Shown: positions 54,286 to 63,393 of the stretch, piece by piece | How the letters are laid out: each line of letters starts with the position of its first letter | Position numbering within the stretch: position 1 is the first letter of the stretch | Notes under the pieces: generated by a model | What the model was told of the DNA's origin: nothing | Databases searched by the model: none | What the model saw: the letters and a program-made list of their open reading frames with translations, nothing else | Translations under genes and position numbers: made by a program | Assembly (NCBI GenBank): GCA_030378105.1 | Contig: JAUCGL010000001.1 | Coordinates: 43,544-107,543 of the forward strand | Direction: 5' to 3' | DNA from: Candidatus Halobeggiatoa sp. HSG11 | GTDB lineage: Bacteria > Pseudomonadota > Gammaproteobacteria > Beggiatoales > Beggiatoaceae | DNA length: 64,000 nt

Positions 54286-56151
54286 ATGATAAGCTCTATG
54301 AATATTATGAATATTACCGAGAAAGACGAACTATTAACTTATTTAAAATTAGCATTACCAGATTTATCTGTACAAGATTTATCACGATTAGTTCCATATA
54401 TACAAGAAAAAAACTATCAAAGTGGTGAAAAAATTTTTGCAGAAGATTCACCAGCAGATACTTTATATTTTATTATTGAAGGAGAAATCCAAGTTGTTTT
54501 AGACGGTCGTCAGGTATGCAAGGTCAATGAAGGATTTTTGGGCGAAGAGTCAATTTTAGAACATCCAGTTTATTTTTATAAATCTACAGCAGCTTCTGAA
54601 ACAACCAAACTTTTAACTATTGATGGCTCAGAAATTAATAAAATAATATCTAATTATCCAACTCTTAAACAAGAATTTTCTTTTTCTTTACTGCGTTTTG
54701 GTCTTAACAAAAAGATTGTTAAACCTCCTAAAAAAAGTTACAAATTTTCCAAACAAATTGAACTGAAAAAGTTTATTGGTTGGTTGCTGACTTTTTTGAT
54801 TCCAATTGGTCTCTATAATTTGCCATGGTTTACAGATATTCCACCTAACACACGGATATTTATTGCAATTTTTGCTACCACAATAGTTATGTGGGTATTT
54901 AAATTAGTTCCTGATTATATAGCTGGTTTATTACCAATTTTAGTAGTATTAATTTTAGGAATCACACCAAGTTCAGTTATTTTAGGAGGCTTTCAGTCTT
55001 CAAGCCTGTTTATGGCAATGAGCATTTTTGTGTTATCTGCTGTGGTGGTCTCTTCAGGGTTAGTTTATCGTATATTATTAATTTTATTAAAATATATCCC
55101 TCCATCTAACTTTTTATATAACTTGATGATGACTATATTTGGACTATCGCTTACTCCCATTATGCCATCAACTAATGGTAGGGTTGGATTAACAACTCCA
55201 TTGTTAACTGATTTGATTGCCTCCTTAAGATATAAACCCCAAAGTACTGATGCTAACCGATTGGCAATATCAACTTTTTTTGGTATTAGCATATTTTCTG
55301 CGGTATTTATGACTTCAAAGTCAATCAACTTTGTAGTGTTTGGAATGTTACCAACCCAAATACAAGATAGCTTTCAATGGCTTAATTGGGCATTAGCCGC
55401 TTCCGTTGCTGGCTTAGTTAGTTTGGGATTGTTTCTGTTATTATTGACTATCGTTTACCCTTCTCAACAAAAACCCAAGTTACATCGACACCATGTTGAA
55501 AGTCAGTTGAAAATATTGGGACCTTTATCAATTGCGGAATGGGGAGCAATAATTGGAATTTTGATATTGATTGCTGGAATAGTCACCACTTCAATGCACA
55601 AAATTAAACCAGCTTGGATAGGTTTAGCGTTAATGTTTCTATTTTTAGCTATGGAAACTATGCCCAAAGATGACTTCCGAAAAAAAATTGATTGGCCATT
55701 TTTGTTTTTACTTGGCACTTTGATTGGATTGGCTAAAGCAATTTCATTTTTAGGTATTGATCAAATGATCAGCTTACATTTGAGTGGATTGGCCGGGCTT
55801 ATGAAAGAAAATCTTTATCTTTTTGTATTAGCTTTAGCGGCAATTATTTTTGTAATTCGGTTTGCGGTATCTATCAATGCTACGGTGGTCATTGTAGCTT
55901 CCATTTTTTTACCATTATCGGAAAGTGCCGGTATTAACGTATGGGTTATGGGTTTCATGATTTTAACTTTAAGCGAATCATTTATTTTACCCTACCAGTG
56001 TTCTTATTACGTTATGTTCCAAAGTTTAAATGAAAAACATAATTTATATTTAGAATCGGCTTTTCTTAAATTTAACATTTGGGGATTTATTATTCGTATT
56101 TTATCCATTTACGCTTCAATCCCATTTTGGAAAACATTGGAGATTTTATAA
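54286..56151 (+). CDS. SLC13/DASS-family anion transporter with N-terminal cyclic-nucleotide-binding domain
   Basis: 621 residues. The first 145 form a cNMP-binding domain (KNYQSGEKIFAEDSPADTLYFIIEGEIQVVL; core near 48-80). After a basic linker come about ten to twelve membrane helices of the divalent-anion/Na+ symporter family, with MPSTNGRVGLTTPLL (about 289) and SINATVVIVASIFLPLS (about 529) as the two conserved SNT-like motifs. Substrate could be sulfate, phosphate or a dicarboxylate. The sensor domain suggests gating by a nucleotide signal. Nearby starts at 54298 or 54307 are possible. Overlaps the next gene by one base. Confidence 0.85.
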   Translation: MISSMNIMNITEKDELLTYLKLALPDLSVQDLSRLVPYIQEKNYQSGEKIFAEDSPADTLYFIIEGEIQVVLDGRQVCKVNEGFLGEESILEHPVYFYKSTAASETTKLLTIDGSEINKIISNYPTLKQEFSFSLLRFGLNKKIVKPPKKSYKFSKQIELKKFIGWLLTFLIPIGLYNLPWFTDIPPNTRIFIAIFATTIVMWVFKLVPDYIAGLLPILVVLILGITPSSVILGGFQSSSLFMAMSIFVLSAVVVSSGLVYRILLILLKYIPPSNFLYNLMMTIFGLSLTPIMPSTNGRVGLTTPLLTDLIASLRYKPQSTDANRLAISTFFGISIFSAVFMTSKSINFVVFGMLPTQIQDSFQWLNWALAASVAGLVSLGLFLLLLTIVYPSQQKPKLHRHHVESQLKILGPLSIAEWGAIIGILILIAGIVTTSMHKIKPAWIGLALMFLFLAMETMPKDDFRKKIDWPFLFLLGTLIGLAKAISFLGIDQMISLHLSGLAGLMKENLYLFVLALAAIIFVIRFAVSINATVVIVASIFLPLSESAGINVWVMGFMILTLSESFILPYQCSYYVMFQSLNEKHNLYLESAFLKFNIWGFIIRILSIYASIPFWKTLEIL

Positions 56152-57368
56152 TGAAACCTCGGATTAATAAAATTATGATGGCCATATTTTTTATATGTTT
56201 AGGGATTTATTTGGTATGGAGTGCAGTACATAGACCACGAGTATTTGTATTGCAAAGCTATACTAATGATTATTCTTGGACTAGAGATGTTGACAGTGCT
56301 ATTCGTAAAGTATTTTCTACAAAAACCTATGATGTTAAATATCATTATATGGATACTAAAAAACATTCTGATGCTGAATTTAAACGAGTAGCCGGCAGTT
56401 TAGCTCGTAAACAAATCAATGAATGGAAACCAGATATTTTAATTGCTGTAGACGACAATGCTCAAAGTTTAGTATCGGTTTGTTATGTTGATCCAAACAA
56501 AGTAGATATTAATCAAGTAAGTGCCGCTAAAAATAAAGATGTACGAGCTATTTTTGGTAAATGTTATGCAGACAATCCAAATATAAAAGTAATTTTTGCT
56601 GGGATTGGAGCTCAACCAAAAGATTATGGTTTTAAGGGTCAAGACAACGTGGCTGGGATTGTTGAAAGGATGGATATTCCAGCTTTAAAAGAGGCGTTAT
56701 TGTTAGTTGCGGAAAAAACCAATAAACTTCAATTAAAAGTGATAGCTCCTATTGATGATTCAACTTCTGGAACTTACAATTATAATTCTTTGCTTAGATT
56801 AAAAGTTGAAATGGAACCACTTGGAATTATCATTCTGCCACAAATAGTTAAAACTTTTTCTGAATGGCGAGCAATAATTGAACAAGCCAATTCTCAAGCT
56901 GATTTTTTACTATTTTCTAATTACCATACTATAAAATGTACTGCCGACCCTAAAGCCAAACGAGTTCCGCCAGACAAACTGATCGAATGGACTGAAACTA
57001 ATAGTCGAACTCCGGGGATAGGGGCTTGGGGATTTTATGTAGAAAATGGTGGTATGTTATCAGTGGGAGTTTCGCCGTTTGAACAGGGAGAAATGGCAGC
57101 TAATATAGCAGTGGATATTTTGGATGAAGGTGTACAACCAAATCAGATTGAGGTAAAAACTACTCACCAATCAATTATTTTAATGCAAGAAGCACTTATT
57201 AAATATTATGATTTGAAATTACCTCGTATTTATGAAGCATTTGCGAGAGCGGCTGGATATTTTAAGGAATGTACCGATCAAAATGATTGTTGGGTGGATA
57301 TACAACGAATTGCTAAACAGAAAAACGAACATCTGACACACCTAGATTTTTGTGGTAAAATTAACTAG
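56151..57368 (+). CDS. Periplasmic ABC-type substrate-binding protein
   Basis: 405 residues from the ATG at 56151, which overlaps the transporter stop (TAATG). An N-terminal helix (about 8-24) anchors or exports it. The fold resembles the ABC_sub_bind family (TrpX-like): VFVLQSYTNDYSWT, DILIAVDDNAQ, KVIFAGIGAQP and GGMLSVGVSPFEQGEMAAN. It may capture a ligand for, or regulate, the carrier encoded upstream, since no ABC permease or ATPase lies here. Confidence 0.8.
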   Translation: MKPRINKIMMAIFFICLGIYLVWSAVHRPRVFVLQSYTNDYSWTRDVDSAIRKVFSTKTYDVKYHYMDTKKHSDAEFKRVAGSLARKQINEWKPDILIAVDDNAQSLVSVCYVDPNKVDINQVSAAKNKDVRAIFGKCYADNPNIKVIFAGIGAQPKDYGFKGQDNVAGIVERMDIPALKEALLLVAEKTNKLQLKVIAPIDDSTSGTYNYNSLLRLKVEMEPLGIIILPQIVKTFSEWRAIIEQANSQADFLLFSNYHTIKCTADPKAKRVPPDKLIEWTETNSRTPGIGAWGFYVENGGMLSVGVSPFEQGEMAANIAVDILDEGVQPNQIEVKTTHQSIILMQEALIKYYDLKLPRIYEAFARAAGYFKECTDQNDCWVDIQRIAKQKNEHLTHLDFCGKIN

Positions 57369-57388
57369 GACTTACAAAGGCGTTTTAT

Positions 57389-58087
57389 ATGAAGTATTTT
57401 ATAATCTTGGTGCTTTTATCTCAAAACTGCTTTGCTAAAGATTGGTGGATAATTCCAAAAATTTTTGTTGCCTCAAGGACTTTTGAATATTCGGTTTATA
57501 ATGGTAATATTAAAGGTAATATTCGTTCTATTGGAGGTGGTATAACTGGGATTTATAAGAATTTTTATGTGGACTTATTTAGTGAAAGAAATATTGATAC
57601 TAATGAAGAATCAATTATTGATGGCTTACGTGATACAATTGAATTTGAACGTACTGATTTAACATCAACTTTTGGTTATGCTGTGAATGAATTTGTTAGT
57701 GTATTCACCGGTTATAAATATGGTAAATCAACTTTGACAGAATTAGAATTTTCTCCATTTTCCGGAGCTAAAACCAGTTTGGAAGGTAAAGGTTTTTTTG
57801 TAGGTGCAGGTAGTGGCTGGAAAGTCAAAGATTGGGGAATATTTTCATTCAGTGCCGCATATGCCAAGTTGCAAGCCAGCTATGATTCGTTTGATATTGG
57901 TTTTACAAAAGGTGATGCTGATGGAACTAGTTTAGGTGTTAAATGGAAAGCAGCCATTACTACAAACTTATATTATCAATTAGCTATGATACGTCACGAA
58001 TATTATTATGAAGATTTTCAGAAAATAAACTTTGATATTTCAGAACAAATTTTATCTTATCATTTAGGTGTTTCTTATCAATTTTAA
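57389..58087 (+). CDS. Outer-membrane beta-barrel protein
   Basis: 232 residues with a signal peptide (1-16, ending CFA). Alternating beta strands with glycines and aromatic residues run throughout, and the chain ends in Phe (GVSYQF), the usual C-terminal barrel signal. No specific family. It lies 20 bp after the binding-protein gene, so the three genes could form an outer-to-inner transport or sensing route. Confidence 0.72.
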   Translation: MKYFIILVLLSQNCFAKDWWIIPKIFVASRTFEYSVYNGNIKGNIRSIGGGITGIYKNFYVDLFSERNIDTNEESIIDGLRDTIEFERTDLTSTFGYAVNEFVSVFTGYKYGKSTLTELEFSPFSGAKTSLEGKGFFVGAGSGWKVKDWGIFSFSAAYAKLQASYDSFDIGFTKGDADGTSLGVKWKAAITTNLYYQLAMIRHEYYYEDFQKINFDISEQILSYHLGVSYQF

Positions 58088-58144
58088 GCTCTTAAGCCTA
58101 AATAAAATTTACTAAAATCCACTGTTGTTAGGTCTTATCCTAGC

Positions 58145-58281
58145 CTGTCGAAAAACAGCTATTTTGACTAATTTTTGTATCCCAATTTGTGGATAGCAAA
58201 CAATTAAAAATTGAAAGTTATGGTAGGATTTAATATATTCCACCGATTTCATCGGTGGCTATTCACATTCAATCCTTTCAT
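58145..58281. repeat. Family-D repeat copy 2 joined to truncated family C
   Basis: CTGTCGAAAAACAGCTATTT through TGGATAGCAAACAATT, then CCACCGATTTCATCGGTGG and TTCAATCCTTTCATGG, where family C breaks off. The junction matches that at 42069-42200, so D and C travel together here. Confidence 0.65.
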
Positions 58282-58431
58282 GGTTGGTGAGTTTCGCAGA
58301 AATTTTCATGATGTCCACGAAACATCCATATTCCGTGAACTAATTAATTTTTCAGCAAAACAGCTATTATTTGCCTCGACACATCCAATTTCATCTGGCA
58401 ACTTCGCACTTAAAACACTGCTCCACTATAC

Positions 58432-58449
58432 TAGACATCTTTCCTAAAT
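58432..58449. repeat. Isolated 18-bp end of the 386-bp element
   Basis: TAGACATCTTTCCTAAAT, identical to the left end at 27709. No partner end found nearby, so a remnant or a solo end. Confidence 0.6.
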
Positions 58450-58837
58450 AGTACATCCATCATATCATTAAAATAAGGAGTTCAAAGCAAAGCTTTGTTG
58501 GTAAATACATATTGCTTCTCCATATTTCGCAACGGATATAGTTAATATTTTTGGTTACTTAAGTTTAAATCTTTCTGATTATAATGGATTTTATTGGCAA
58601 ATAAAATTGATACGTATAAAAACAATATTGTAGAATCGGTGTAGTATTGCGTAATCGACCATATTGAAATGGTCAAGTTCATAACATAGCTCCAACAATT
58701 ATTTGTTATTTATTGAGTTTATTATTATCAACAAAACTCGTTATAATCAGAAATCTTTTTCGCTTTGTTCATTTATATATCCTTGTTTTATGTTTGGCAA
58801 AGGTACTAAATTTTTAATTCAAAAAATACCTTAAATA

Positions 58838-59902
58838 ATGTATAATTCAAACATGTTAACATTTAAAAATTCCCAAAATTATCTTTTCATAAGTTTATTT
58901 TTTATAGTAATTATTATTTCAAATATATCTTATGCACATGCCAAAATGGAATGTTCTATTTCCAAAAACTTTTCTATAATTGGTTTAAACTGCTGGTTTA
59001 ATTCATATGTTGAAAGTAGTGAACTTTCTAAACAATATATAACTAAAAAAATAGAGTTACATTTTGGCAATATGACTAATGATATGGTTAAAAAATTACC
59101 ACAGGAAACTGAACTTAAACAAAAATTAAAAGTGACACTTAAATCGTTATTTAAGCATAAAATTATCTTCCTACTCAAAGATATTGATAAAGTTCTTAAT
59201 TCCATTATTTTAGATAGCCCACTTAAAACTATTATAGGAAATAAACTGATTCAAATTGACCAAGTTATTTTAAATATTTTTCAACAACACAATAAATCAA
59301 GTATTAATACTGATCTTAATAAATATTTTTATATTCGGCTTGATGATTTACGCAAAGATTTTCGTCTCAAAATTGCTAATTTTTTGGATGATTCTAAATA
59401 TTTTAGTGAACTAATAACTTGTAAAATAGAAACTACATTTGCCCCAATTACTCAGAATAAAAAATTAGTAAATAAAAATTTTTCTGCTAAGACCGCTCCA
59501 TTTAATCTAGAAATCAGTTCAATAGCTGTTGGTGGGCCAGCTCCTGTTCCAATAGCATCGGCAACCGGAAATGTTACAATTGAAGATAATAAAAATGAAC
59601 GTTCTAGCAATCTTGATTCGGTAGCGGAACCTATTTTTTGTTATCAACAACTTGGACTTAAATCTCCGCCAGAGACTTGGGAATATTCAACTATTTATGA
59701 CCTGAAAAAATGTAAAGTTTTAAATAGTCTAACTCCACAAACTCCCATAAAACAAATTCTTAATGTCTATGTTGATTTAAAAGCATGGGCTGCAAATATG
59801 GTTTGTATCCAACGTGGTGCTGGTTATCATGCAACTCAACATTATGTATGGGATTGGTTAGAATTTGGTTATTTATATAATCTTTGGTATATTTACCAAT
59901 AA
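58838..59902 (+). CDS. Secreted protein of unknown function
   Basis: 354 residues with an N-terminal helix at about 14-34 (signal peptide, cleavage near YAHA). The next 170 residues are helical and basic; a proline-rich stretch (VGGPAPVPIAS) leads to a C-terminal part with three Cys and many aromatics (WDWLEFGYLYNLWYIYQ). No family recognised. No clear ribosome site. Confidence 0.6.
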   Translation: MYNSNMLTFKNSQNYLFISLFFIVIIISNISYAHAKMECSISKNFSIIGLNCWFNSYVESSELSKQYITKKIELHFGNMTNDMVKKLPQETELKQKLKVTLKSLFKHKIIFLLKDIDKVLNSIILDSPLKTIIGNKLIQIDQVILNIFQQHNKSSINTDLNKYFYIRLDDLRKDFRLKIANFLDDSKYFSELITCKIETTFAPITQNKKLVNKNFSAKTAPFNLEISSIAVGGPAPVPIASATGNVTIEDNKNERSSNLDSVAEPIFCYQQLGLKSPPETWEYSTIYDLKKCKVLNSLTPQTPIKQILNVYVDLKAWAANMVCIQRGAGYHATQHYVWDWLEFGYLYNLWYIYQ

Positions 59903-59909
59903 TTTTTTA

Positions 59910-60015
59910 TATTTCACCTATTTCATCGGTGACTATTCACATTCAATTCTTTCAGGATTATTAATAACCTCAACGAAGGTAACACTTGAATAGCCACAGG
60001 TGGGCTTATGGAATG
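59910..60015 (+). repeat. Multi-hairpin family-C repeat, copy 5
   Basis: CACCTATTTCATCGGTGACTATTCAC-type start, then TCTTTCAGGATTATTAATAA and GAATAGCCACAGGTGGG, with tail GGAATGCAAATTAATTAAAA that is also present, in part, at 63296-63330. Confidence 0.65.
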
Positions 60016-60081
60016 CAAATTAATTAAAATGCTATCTGCGTTAACATCAGTCTTTAAACTTATCAAATTTAAGGAATCGTT

Positions 60082-60618
60082 ATGCTACGAATTTTTGCTA
60101 TTTTGACATATATTATCTTAATATTAACAGCACCAGTGCTGACAGCTGATGACTTGTCTGAGCAATTGTCTTGTACTTCTTTTGAAGGTTATCAAAAAGC
60201 TCTTGAACAACTTAAATATGCACGAGATTTAGTGGAAGCACAACAAATGGATAATCAAATATTATTTGAAAAAACCACAAAAATAATTGCAGATAATAAG
60301 AAATTAATGATTCAAAACCAAGAACTTATTTCTTTGTTACAACAGAAAACCAAACTTATTAATAAAGCATCACAAAATGAATTAAATGTTGATGGAATGG
60401 TTAGTGCTGATGTTTTTAAAAGTAAGATTAAACAATTTTCTCCATACAATACAGTTGAACCGGATGCAGCAGATAAAGATTTTTATAAGGATAGTGAGTG
60501 TATATCTGGTACTATAACATCAGCTTTAGTAAACAATAAAGATGGTTCAAATTTACAAGCAGCCATTTGTACTTGTCTTCAATCTAAACGAGGTAGAGGA
60601 TGGTTTTGTTGGAATTAG
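60082..60618 (+). CDS. Secreted coiled-coil protein with Cys-rich C-terminus
   Basis: 178 residues. AAGGA ribosome site; signal peptide 1-22 (ending VLTA). A coiled coil spans about 38-98 (LEQLKYARDLVEAQQMDNQ). The last 40 residues hold four Cys (DSECISG, AAICTCLQS, GWFCWN). No family recognised. Confidence 0.65.
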   Translation: MLRIFAILTYIILILTAPVLTADDLSEQLSCTSFEGYQKALEQLKYARDLVEAQQMDNQILFEKTTKIIADNKKLMIQNQELISLLQQKTKLINKASQNELNVDGMVSADVFKSKIKQFSPYNTVEPDAADKDFYKDSECISGTITSALVNNKDGSNLQAAICTCLQSKRGRGWFCWN

Positions 60619-60737
60619 CTATCACATAAAATGTATAAATAGCACGTTAGCCAAATAATTTGAGACATACAATATAATATTTATATTAATTAATTTTATG
60701 TACTGCTACTTCTTGCTACAGAAATGCCTTTAATAAT

Positions 60738-61676
60738 ATGCATCAACATACATTAAATAAATGGCAACATAACCACAACTTTGTTACTGCTCATGAGCAT
60801 GGAGAAAAACGTACTTTACAAGTATTAATTTTGACTGCCATAACAATGGTGGTGGAAATAATCGCTGGCAGTATGTTTGGCTCAATGGCTTTACTCGCTG
60901 ATGGCTGGCATATGGGAACTCATGTTGCTGCATTTATGATAGCAATTTTTGTCTATCGTTATGCCCGTAAACATGCCAATAATCCGGCTTTTACTTTTGG
61001 AACTGGTAAAGTAAGTGTATTGGGTGGTTTTGCTAGTGCTATTGCATTATCTGTTGTTGCTTTGGTTATGGTAGTTGAATCAACCCAACGGATTTTTGAT
61101 CCTCAAATTATCCAATTTAATGAAGCGATTGGGATAGCAATACTCGGTCTAATTGTTAATATAGCTAGTGCATTTATTTTACGAGATAATCATCATCATT
61201 CTCATGGTGAGCATCATCATCACGATCATAATTTAAAAGCCGCTTATTTTCATGTTTTAGCTGATGCGTTGACTTCACTATTAGCGATAATTGCTCTATG
61301 TACTGGCAAGTATTTTGGCTGGAATTGGATGGACCCAATTATGGGAATTGTTGGAGCAGCAATTATAACTCGCTGGGCATATGGATTGTTGAAAGAAACT
61401 AGTCCAATTTTGTTAGATGCTAGTATTGAAAAAGAATATAAAAACGCTATTCAACAAACAATAGAAAATGATTCTGATAATTTAATTGCTGATTTTCATA
61501 TTTGGAAAGTAGGGGCCAATCATTATGCAGCGATTATTTCTTTGGTTACTCACTTCCCCAAACCATCAGAACATTATAAGAAATTATTGCAAAACTTTGA
61601 TAAATTATCTCATATAACAATTGAAATAAACCAATGTATAGATAAAGAATGTATTGCACAAAAAAAATCATTATGA
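60738..61676 (+). CDS. dmeF: CDF-family Co/Ni efflux transporter (DmeF-like)
   Basis: 312 residues with six membrane helices. The N-terminus (HNFVTAHEHGEKRTLQV) and the first helices (SMALLADGWHMGTHVAAFM) carry the HxxxD-type metal site motif of DmeF-type CDF proteins. A His-rich loop (DNHHHSHGEHHHHDHN, about 153-168) sits between helices four and five, and the second metal-site region is AYFHVLADALTSLLA. It should export divalent metals such as Co or Ni by proton exchange. The His-rich loop may sense or bind metals. Confidence 0.88.
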   Translation: MHQHTLNKWQHNHNFVTAHEHGEKRTLQVLILTAITMVVEIIAGSMFGSMALLADGWHMGTHVAAFMIAIFVYRYARKHANNPAFTFGTGKVSVLGGFASAIALSVVALVMVVESTQRIFDPQIIQFNEAIGIAILGLIVNIASAFILRDNHHHSHGEHHHHDHNLKAAYFHVLADALTSLLAIIALCTGKYFGWNWMDPIMGIVGAAIITRWAYGLLKETSPILLDASIEKEYKNAIQQTIENDSDNLIADFHIWKVGANHYAAIISLVTHFPKPSEHYKKLLQNFDKLSHITIEINQCIDKECIAQKKSL

Positions 61677-61834
61677 TAAATTTAATGATAACTTATTAAA
61701 TAATAAGCTTATAATTTTAAGTTACTATTAATTATACTTATTATAAAAAATATAAATTTTCTTTTGTAGTTTATTTAGTGCAAAATATTACTCATAAAAT
61801 CAATTCCATTAATTTTTTACAATAGGATTTAACT

Positions 61835-63223
61835 ATGGCAATAGATCAATCAAACCGTTACTCTGATTTAAGTCTTAAAGAAGAAGACCTTATTAAAGGT
61901 GGTGATCACGTATTATGTGCTTACATAATGAAGCCTAAAGCAGGCTTTTTTGACTATTTAGGTACAGCAGCTCATTTTGCCGCTGAATCTTCCACTGGTA
62001 CTAATGTTGAAGTTTGTACCACTGACGATTTCACTAAGGGTGTTGACGCTCTTGTATATGAAATTGATGAAGAAAAAGAGTTAATGAAAATTGCTTACCC
62101 AGTCGATTTATTTGATCGCAATATGATTGACGGCCGGGCAATGATTGTGTCTTTCTTGACTTTGACCATTGGTAATAACCAAGGTATGGGTGATGTAGAA
62201 TATGCCAAAATGATGGACTTCTATGTACCTCCTAAATATTTGCGTTTGTTTGACGGTCCTAATAAAAACATCGTAGATATGTGGCGGGTATTACGTCGTC
62301 CATTAGACAATGGTGGTATGGTTGTTGGTACTATCATTAAGCCTAAATTAGGTTTACGCCCAGAACCATTTGCTGATGCCTGTTACCAATTCTGGTTAGG
62401 TGGCGATTTTATTAAGAACGATGAACCACAAGGTAATCAAGTATTTGCTCCAACTCGTAAAATTATTCCATTAATTGTGGATGCTATGAAACGAGCTCAG
62501 GATGAAACTGGTGAAGCTAAGATTTTCTCTGCTAATATAACTGCTGATGATCCGTTTGAAATGATTCGCCGTGGTGAATATATTTTAGAAGAGTTTGGTG
62601 AATTCGGTGATCACGTTGCATTCTTAGTAGATGGTTATGTTGGCGGTCCAACTGCAATAACTACTTGTCGCCGTTATTTTGCTAACCAATTTTTACATTA
62701 TCATCGTGCTGGTCATGGTGCTGTTACTTCCCAGCAAAGTAAACGTGGTTATAGTGTACTTACTCATATGAAAATGTCCCGTTTACAGGGTGCTTCTGGT
62801 ATTCATACTGGAACTATGGGTTATGGTAAGATGGAAGGTGATAACACTGAAAAGAATTTGGCTTATATGTTAGAGCGTGATTCTGCTGATGGTTTATATT
62901 ATCATCAAGAATGGGAAGGTATGAAAGCAACAACTCCAATTATTTCTGGTGGTATGAATGCTTTACGTCTTCCAGGTTTCTTTGATAACTTAGGTCATTG
63001 TAACGTTATCCAAACTTCTGGTGGTGGTGCATTCGGTCATAAAGACGGTGGTGCTGCTGGTGCAACTTCTTTACGTCAAGCTCGTGATGCTTGGATGGAA
63101 GGTGCTGATGTAGTTGAATATGCCAAAGATCATCCTGAATTACGTGGTGCTTTTGAAACTTTCACTGCTGATGCTGATCAAATTTATCCTAATTGGCGTG
63201 AAAAAATGGGTATACATAAATAA
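61835..63223 (+). CDS. cbbM: Ribulose-1,5-bisphosphate carboxylase/oxygenase form II
   Basis: 462 residues with an AGGAT ribosome site. Form II signatures: the catalytic Lys169 in IIKPKLGL, the carbamylated Lys194 with Asp196 and Glu197 in [21 protein letters not shown], and [12 protein letters not shown] then GGGAFGH in loop regions. It fixes CO2 in the Calvin cycle and needs no small subunit. No cbbR, cbbO or cbbQ is in the window. Codon choice is less AT-biased than in neighbours, as in highly expressed genes. Confidence 0.98.
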   Translation: MAIDQSNRYSDLSLKEEDLIKGGDHVLCAYIMKPKAGFFDYLGTAAHFAAESSTGTNVEVCTTDDFTKGVDALVYEIDEEKELMKIAYPVDLFDRNMIDGRAMIVSFLTLTIGNNQGMGDVEYAKMMDFYVPPKYLRLFDGPNKNIVDMWRVLRRPLDNGGMVVGTIIKPKLGLRPEPFADACYQFWLGGDFIKNDEPQGNQVFAPTRKIIPLIVDAMKRAQDETGEAKIFSANITADDPFEMIRRGEYILEEFGEFGDHVAFLVDGYVGGPTAITTCRRYFANQFLHYHRAGHGAVTSQQSKRGYSVLTHMKMSRLQGASGIHTGTMGYGKMEGDNTEKNLAYMLERDSADGLYYHQEWEGMKATTPIISGGMNALRLPGFFDNLGHCNVIQTSGGGAFGHKDGGAAGATSLRQARDAWMEGADVVEYAKDHPELRGAFETFTADADQIYPNWREKMGIHK

Positions 63224-63248
63224 ATTTTAATTTATTCAATTGAAATTG

Positions 63249-63287
63249 AACCTGATGAGTTATTAATAAACTTGTCAGGTTTTTTTT
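63249..63287 (+). terminator. Terminator after cbbM
   Basis: AACCTGATGAGTT pairs with AACTTGTCAGGTT (two-base mismatch) around an AT loop, followed by a run of seven or more T. A convincing rho-independent terminator. Confidence 0.8.
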
Positions 63288-63330
63288 ATGCTTCGGAATG
63301 CCAATTGATTAAGCTCTCTGCGTTATTATC

Positions 63331-63350
63331 GGTACTGGGCTCCAAGTAAA
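63331..63350 (+). repeat. Possible left end of the IS1-like element
   Basis: GGTACTGGGCTCCAAGTAAA, 44 bp before the transposase start, resembles the ends of IS1-family elements (GGTxxTGxxxCCAAxTTA). The flanking DNA to its left resembles the tail of the family-C repeat, suggesting insertion there. Confidence 0.4.
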
Positions 63351-63393
63351 ATTAATACTAGCAAAATATTAATTAATAGTTTAAAATAGTATA

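Larger units (their letters stand above)
58088..58837. other. Intergenic region of 750 bp with repeats
   Basis: Holds family-D copy 2 (58145-58232), a truncated family-C unit (58233-58281) and one 18-bp TAGACATC end (58432-58449). The segment 58490-58837 is AT-rich with no structure seen. A frame at 58211-58447 runs through the repeats and is not a credible gene. Confidence 0.5.

Noticed and set aside
58211..58447. Plus-strand frame of 78 codons
   Set aside because: It runs through family D/C repeats and ends at the 18-bp TAGACATC end; no ribosome site and no similarity to a known protein.
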